Origin: Polaromonas sp. UBA4122
GTDB taxonomy: Bacteria; Pseudomonadota; Gammaproteobacteria; Burkholderiales; Burkholderiaceae_C
Assembly (NCBI GenBank): GCA_002381615.1
Contig: DFWY01000096.1
Location: 1-56,715 of the forward strand
DNA length: 56,715 bases
Direction of reading: 5' to 3'
How positions within the stretch are numbered: position 1 is the stretch's first letter; the number at the start of each line of letters is the position of its first letter. The translations under genes were made by a program, and so were the position numbers. Of the stretch, positions 53,515 to 56,715 are shown in pieces. A model generated the notes under the pieces. The model worked only from the letters and a program-made list of their open reading frames with translations. It did not search any database and was not told the DNA's origin.

Positions 53515-55452
53515 ATGTTTGATTTCATTCGCAAGCACACCAAAGTCACGATGGCGTTGCTGTTTCTGCTGATTGTTCCGTCTTTTATATTGGTCGGTCT
53601 CAACAGCTATAACAGTTCCAGGGAAAACGGGGTAACAGTTGCCAAGGTGGACGGCAAGGACATCATCCAGTCGGAATGGGATCGGGCACACCAGAGTGAA
53701 GTTGACAGGCTGCGGGCCTCCATGCCGACGCTGGACGTCAAACTGCTGGATTCGCCGCAAGCGCGCTATGCCACGCTTGAGCGCCTGGTGCGTGACCGCG
53801 TGATTGCTGCCGCAGCGGAAAAATTCAAGCTCACCACCAGCAACCAACGCCTGGCGCGCGAGTTGCAGCAAAGCCCTGAGATCGCGTCCTTGCGTCGGCC
53901 TGACGGAACGCTCGACATGGAACGCTACCGTCAACTGCTGGGCAGTCAGGGGATGACGCCTGAAATGTTTGAAGCCAATGTGCGTTCCGATCTGTCGAAC
54001 CGTCAAGTGTTGGTCGGTATCGGTGCCAGCGGGTTTTCTTCCAATTCGGCCGCCGACCTGGCACTTAACGCCTACTTCGAAAGGCGAGAAATTCAGCTAG
54101 CCCGTTTCAACACCGCCGATTTCGCAGCCAAGCTCAGCCCGACGGATGCCGACCTCGAACAGTTTTATAAAACCAACGAAAAGCTCTTCCAGGCGCCCGA
54201 GCAGGCAAATATCGAGTACGTGCTGCTTGATGTGGATACTGTCAAGAAAAACATCATCATCAACGAAGCGGACCTGAAAACCTATTACGAGCAGAACGCC
54301 CAGCGACTGAGCGGTGCAGAAGAGCGTCGTGCCAGCCATATCCTGATTGCCGCGCCCAAGACGGCGTCGGCTGCCGAGCGCGAGAAGGCGAAGGCCAAGG
54401 CGGAGGAGCTGTTCGCGATTGTTAAAAAAGCTCCGGATACGTTTGCCGATGTGGCACGCAAAAATTCACAGGACCCTGGTTCCGCCCCAAGCGGTGGGGA
54501 CCTCGATTTCTTTGCCCGCGGCGCCATGGTCAAGCCTTTTGAGGATGCCGCTTTCTCAATGAATAAAGGTGACATCAGCGGCGTGGTGGAGTCCGACTTT
54601 GGCTACCACATCATCAAGCTGACCGACATCAAAACGCCCAAGCAACGCAGTTTTGAAGAGATGAGGACCGAGCTGGAAGCCGATCTGAAGAAGCAGCAGG
54701 CGCAGAAGAAATTTTCTGAAACTGCTGAAGCTTTTACCAACGGCGTCTATGAGCAGTCGGATAGCCTCAAGCCGGTTGCCGACCGCCTGAAGCTGGAAAT
54801 CAAATCGGCTAGTCATGTGACGCGCCAGCCTTCAGCGGGTGTCACGGGTGTGCTGGCCAACCCAAAATTCCTCAACGCGCTGTTTTCACCCGATGCGATC
54901 GAGAAAAAACGCAACACCGAAGCCATTGAGGTGGGGCCCAGCCAGCTGGCTTCGGGCCGCATCATCCAATACACCCCTGCGCATACCCAGCCTTTTGCAG
55001 AAGTGAAAGATATTGTGCGCAAGCGCTGGTTGGAGCAGCGCGGCGCTGAAGAAGCGCGCAAGGACGGCATTTCCAAACTGGCCGCATGGAAGGCTGCTCC
55101 GGCATCCGCAACGCTGTCTGACCCGGTGCTGGTGTCGCGGGAGCAGACACAAAAACTGCCACCGCAGGTAGTAGATGCCGCGCTACGTGCCGATTCAAGC
55201 GCCTTGCCCACCTTTGCTGGCGTTGATCTGGGTGCCCAGGGCTATGTCATCGTCAAGGTTGGCAAGGTCGTGCCTCGTGATGCGCCAGCCGAAGCCGCCG
55301 CCAAACAGGAACACAACCAGTACACACAGTGGTGGACCTCTGCAGAGAATCTGGCTTATTACAACGGGCTAAAGGAGCGCTTCAAGGCTGAAATCCTGGT
55401 GGCCAAGCCGGCCCCCGGCAAGGCAAATGCAGAAGAAGGTGTGACGCAATAA
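53515..55452 (+). CDS. ppiD: periplasmic chaperone/peptidyl-prolyl isomerase PpiD
   Basis: The 645-residue inner-membrane-anchored folding factor faces the periplasm near the Sec exit. A cytoplasmic FDFIRKHTK start is followed by one membrane helix (about 12-32). A SurA-like N-terminal chaperone domain follows (about 35-200, with AKVDGKDIIQSEWDRAHQSE). The parvulin PpiC domain (about 263-365) has ASHILIAAPKT, ARKNSQDPGSAPSGGDLDFF and DFGYHIIKLTDI. A second chaperone region and a Pro/Ala tail complete it. It has its own short leader after the tRNA-Val terminator. Length and layout match the family. Confidence 0.94.
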   Translation: MFDFIRKHTKVTMALLFLLIVPSFILVGLNSYNSSRENGVTVAKVDGKDIIQSEWDRAHQSEVDRLRASMPTLDVKLLDSPQARYATLERLVRDRVIAAAAEKFKLTTSNQRLARELQQSPEIASLRRPDGTLDMERYRQLLGSQGMTPEMFEANVRSDLSNRQVLVGIGASGFSSNSAADLALNAYFERREIQLARFNTADFAAKLSPTDADLEQFYKTNEKLFQAPEQANIEYVLLDVDTVKKNIIINEADLKTYYEQNAQRLSGAEERRASHILIAAPKTASAAEREKAKAKAEELFAIVKKAPDTFADVARKNSQDPGSAPSGGDLDFFARGAMVKPFEDAAFSMNKGDISGVVESDFGYHIIKLTDIKTPKQRSFEEMRTELEADLKKQQAQKKFSETAEAFTNGVYEQSDSLKPVADRLKLEIKSASHVTRQPSAGVTGVLANPKFLNALFSPDAIEKKRNTEAIEVGPSQLASGRIIQYTPAHTQPFAEVKDIVRKRWLEQRGAEEARKDGISKLAAWKAAPASATLSDPVLVSREQTQKLPPQVVDAALRADSSALPTFAGVDLGAQGYVIVKVGKVVPRDAPAEAAAKQEHNQYTQWWTSAENLAYYNGLKERFKAEILVAKPAPGKANAEEGVTQ

Positions 55453-55488
55453 CTTGAAGCGGCTTTGCCGCTATAATTTCAACCCTAC

Positions 55489-55565
55489 GGTGGCTGTAGC
55501 TCAGTTGGTAGAGTCCAGGATTGTGATTCCTGTTGTCGTGGGTTCGAGCCCCATCAGCCACCCCA
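55489..55565 (+). tRNA. tRNA-His (anticodon GUG)
   Basis: This is a 77-nt cloverleaf with the extra 5' G(-1) typical of tRNA-His opposite C73. Acceptor GTGGCTG pairs with CAGCCAC, the anticodon loop holds GTG (GGATTGTGATTCC), the T loop has GGGTTCGAGCCCC, and CCA is encoded. It is 36 nt after ppiD and is followed by a terminator. Accessory DNA begins just downstream. Confidence 0.97.
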
Positions 55566-55883
55566 AGTCACACATAGAAAGCCTGCTATCAATACGGTAG
55601 TGGGCTTTTCTTTTTGGTGTTGCTTGTAGGCAATCTGTAGGCAACTTGCCCAAATACCGCACCAGCACCGGCCAAAAAAACCAGCGGGTAAGGCTGGGTT
55701 GAACCCTTTCGGGCCACGCCTATGGAGGTGAAGCGCAGTAGGATGATGTCCGTGTGAAATGTATCGCGATGATAGCGCCAGACGATTTACGGAAAGCTTG
55801 ACATAGCTCAATAAAGCTTCACGGCGACATCGATAGCATCCCTCGCACCGAACAAAAGAGTCGGGTAACTTGGAACAGTCGAT
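55566..55883. other. intergenic region after tRNA-His, possible integrative-element remnant
   Basis: After the tRNA terminator this 320-nt stretch has two direct GTAGGCAA copies 4 nt apart (about 55627-55646). A short open stretch LPKYRTSTGQKNQRVRLG follows, ends at a stop codon and is not recognised. No intact gene is visible. Base composition drifts to AT-rich. The placement next to a tRNA gene suggests a decayed integration scar, but nothing proves it. Confidence 0.4.
55576..55615 (+). terminator. rho-independent terminator of tRNA-His
   Basis: A stem of 13 pairs including three G-T wobbles (AAAGCCTGCTATC with GGTAGTGGGCTTT) has a 5-nt loop and is followed by TCTTTTT. It starts about 10 nt past the tRNA 3' end. 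Confidence 0.85.
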
Positions 55884-56030
55884 ATGAATAACGATACAAC
55901 AATACCTTCGGCTCTGATGGCGCGAGACTGTGACCTCAAACCAATAAAATCATCGAATGGCTATCCCATCTTGAAAATCCTCCTAACGGGCGTCCTCCTC
56001 CTGCTCGTACTCATGTTGCTTAAGCGTTGA
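55884..56030 (+). CDS. small single-span membrane protein (hypothetical)
   Basis: A 48-codon frame starts at ATG 55884. It encodes a polar N-terminus (MNNDTTIPSALMARDCDLK) and one strongly hydrophobic helix (ILKILLTGVLLLLVLMLLKR) at the very C-terminus. This is the layout of a small tail-anchored or toxin-like membrane peptide. I do not recognise it. No strong ribosome site is seen. It lies in AT-richer DNA between tRNA-His and an IS66 element, so it may be part of a transferred segment or may simply not be expressed. Confidence 0.35.
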   Translation: MNNDTTIPSALMARDCDLKPIKSSNGYPILKILLTGVLLLLVLMLLKR

Positions 56031-56221
56031 CTACTTATAACGGCACCAGCCGAAAGAAAACCCATGCGCGGTGGGCTTGATTTAATTTGATTGTTTTTCA
56101 ATCGGCGGGCAGGTCGCACAACTTAGGCCCGTTGGTATTTTCATTTGATTGAAGCCAAGTTGAGGCCGGTGCGTAAGCGCCCGGCCAAGTCATCTTGAGT
56201 AGAGGCTGATTTCTGGAGATA

Positions 56222-56611
56222 GTGTGCACGATGAAGATCATGCACACCATGGCGAGCGAAGCTCGCACCAAAGTCCCCAAGCGGCGGTTTTACAGTCCCG
56301 AGTTCAAACTCCAAGTTGTTGGGCAATGCGCTGAACCTGGCGCATCCATTGCCGCCGTCGCACTCAAACATGCCATCAACGCCAACATCGTTCACCGGTG
56401 GTTGCGCGAACACAGCCAAGGCGCACTGGTCATTGAGGCACATGCATTCGTGCCAGTCACCTTGAGCGCGGATCCAGATCCATCATCCCCATCGTCGGCG
56501 CCGCCTGACATCCGCATCGAAGTCCACCGGGCAAACGCCACCATTGTCGTCAACTGGCCCTTGCAGGGTGGCGCCTCCTGCGCACAGTGGTTGCGTGAGT
56601 GGTTGCAATGA
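56222..56611 (+). CDS. tnpA: IS66-family accessory protein TnpA
   Basis: The 129-residue protein has an N-terminal helix-turn-helix (RFYSPEFKLQVVGQCAEPGA and SIAAVALKHAINANIVHRWL), as in IS66 TnpA/ORF1. The C-terminal part reads EVHRANATIVVNWPLQGG. It binds the IS ends or regulates transposition. The start is uncertain among GTG 56222 and ATGs at 56231, 56240 and 56249. Its stop overlaps the tnpB ATG in an ATGA arrangement. Confidence 0.88.
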   Translation: MCTMKIMHTMASEARTKVPKRRFYSPEFKLQVVGQCAEPGASIAAVALKHAINANIVHRWLREHSQGALVIEAHAFVPVTLSADPDPSSPSSAPPDIRIEVHRANATIVVNWPLQGGASCAQWLREWLQ

Positions 56612-56715
56612 TTCGGGTTGATGCAGTATGGCTTGCAACCACTCCCCTGGACATGCGAGCGGGCACCGACACCGCTTTGGCCCGAGTCGTTCCCCTGATG
56701 GCCACTTCAAATTCC
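56608..56715 (+). CDS. tnpB: IS66-family accessory protein TnpB (partial, runs off the window)
   Basis: Thirty-six codons are visible from ATG 56608, starting MIRVDAVWLATTPLDMRAGT, the signature of IS66 TnpB/ORF2. The sequence after ALARVV departs from the common VFG continuation (here PLMATSNS), so the gene may be altered, but the window ends too soon to judge. Confidence 0.85.
   Translation, partial: MIRVDAVWLATTPLDMRAGTDTALARVVPLMATSNS

Larger units (their letters stand above)
56173..56715 (+). mobile_element. left end of an IS66-family insertion sequence (truncated by window edge)
   Basis: The element begins with GTAAGCGCCCGGCCAAGTC, which starts with the GTAAGCG typical of IS66-family terminal inverted repeats. 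It then carries tnpA and the start of tnpB in the usual order. The right end, including the large transposase gene, would lie beyond the window. The 8 bp before it (56165-56172) would be one copy of the target duplication. Confidence 0.8.

Noticed and set aside
1-56715. CRISPR arrays or phage defence genes
   Set aside because: No regularly spaced direct repeats and no Cas, restriction, or toxin-antitoxin proteins were seen; the repeat family found is irregularly dispersed.
1-56715. Known riboswitch leaders
   Set aside because: No leader showed a recognisable conserved riboswitch core; the hairpins found are terminators or intercistronic stems.

Overview
The window looks like chromosomal DNA of a Burkholderiales bacterium, most likely a Comamonadaceae member close to Polaromonas or Rhodoferax. 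The base composition is GC-rich. Elongation factor P carries Arg32 and sits next to its rhamnosyltransferase gene earP. RpoD has the long Lys/Pro/Ala-rich N-terminus seen in beta-proteobacteria, there is a polyhydroxyalkanoate phasin, and an AGCTGCTTGCGCCCGT-type short repeat is scattered about. The genus is inferred from gene content, not from rRNA. Most of the window is ordinary core genome; only the far right end (from about 55566) looks recently acquired.

Left to right: the chaperone operon grpE-dnaK-dnaJ (190-4139, minus) has a good heat-shock promoter. A small HxlR-like regulator follows. From 5020 to 17618 lies a complete hexuronate/aldarate oxidation locus. The minus arm has a Gfo/Idh/MocA dehydrogenase, an orphan Bug-type binding protein, glucarate dehydratase and a FadR-type GntR regulator. 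The divergent plus arm has uronate dehydrogenase, an SMP-30 lactonase, a three-part TRAP transporter, galactarate dehydratase, GarL aldolase and GarR reductase, then a broken aldose epimerase. Together they would import galacturonate or glucuronate, oxidise it to galactarate or glucarate, dehydrate, and split it to pyruvate and tartronate semialdehyde, which is reduced to glycerate. A 13-bp motif occurs at both promoter regions and is the candidate operator of the regulator.

The middle holds rpoD and dnaG (18020-22727), gamma-glutamyltransferase, a short-chain dehydrogenase, a relic of an iron-transport binding protein, a patatin-like lipoprotein and a phasin. Next is a tightly overlapping operon with a thioesterase, a nitroreductase and a branched-chain-type ABC transporter whose two permeases are fused (28401-32909). 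Then come an FKBP isomerase, pncB, nhaD, a hydroxyacid dehydrogenase, a VTT membrane protein, rmuC and an MFS transporter. A compact minus-strand operon (40721-44086) joins an AMP/thymidine phosphorylase of archaeal type, a PRPP-synthetase-like protein and a LOG-family nucleotide hydrolase. This is the most interesting metabolic combination here.

The right part holds efp-earP, uvrC, pgsA, an EamA exporter, a LysR regulator beside a decayed haloacetate dehalogenase gene, a tartrate/D-malate dehydrogenase, hupB, tRNA-Val(UAC), ppiD and tRNA-His(GUG). Beyond tRNA-His the DNA becomes AT-rich, with a possible small membrane protein and the left end of an IS66-family element cut by the window edge. 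Seven clear copies and one weak copy of a roughly 50-bp repeat lie both between genes and inside dnaG and earP. Three gene relics (galM, an fbpA-like gene, dehH-like) show ongoing gene loss.
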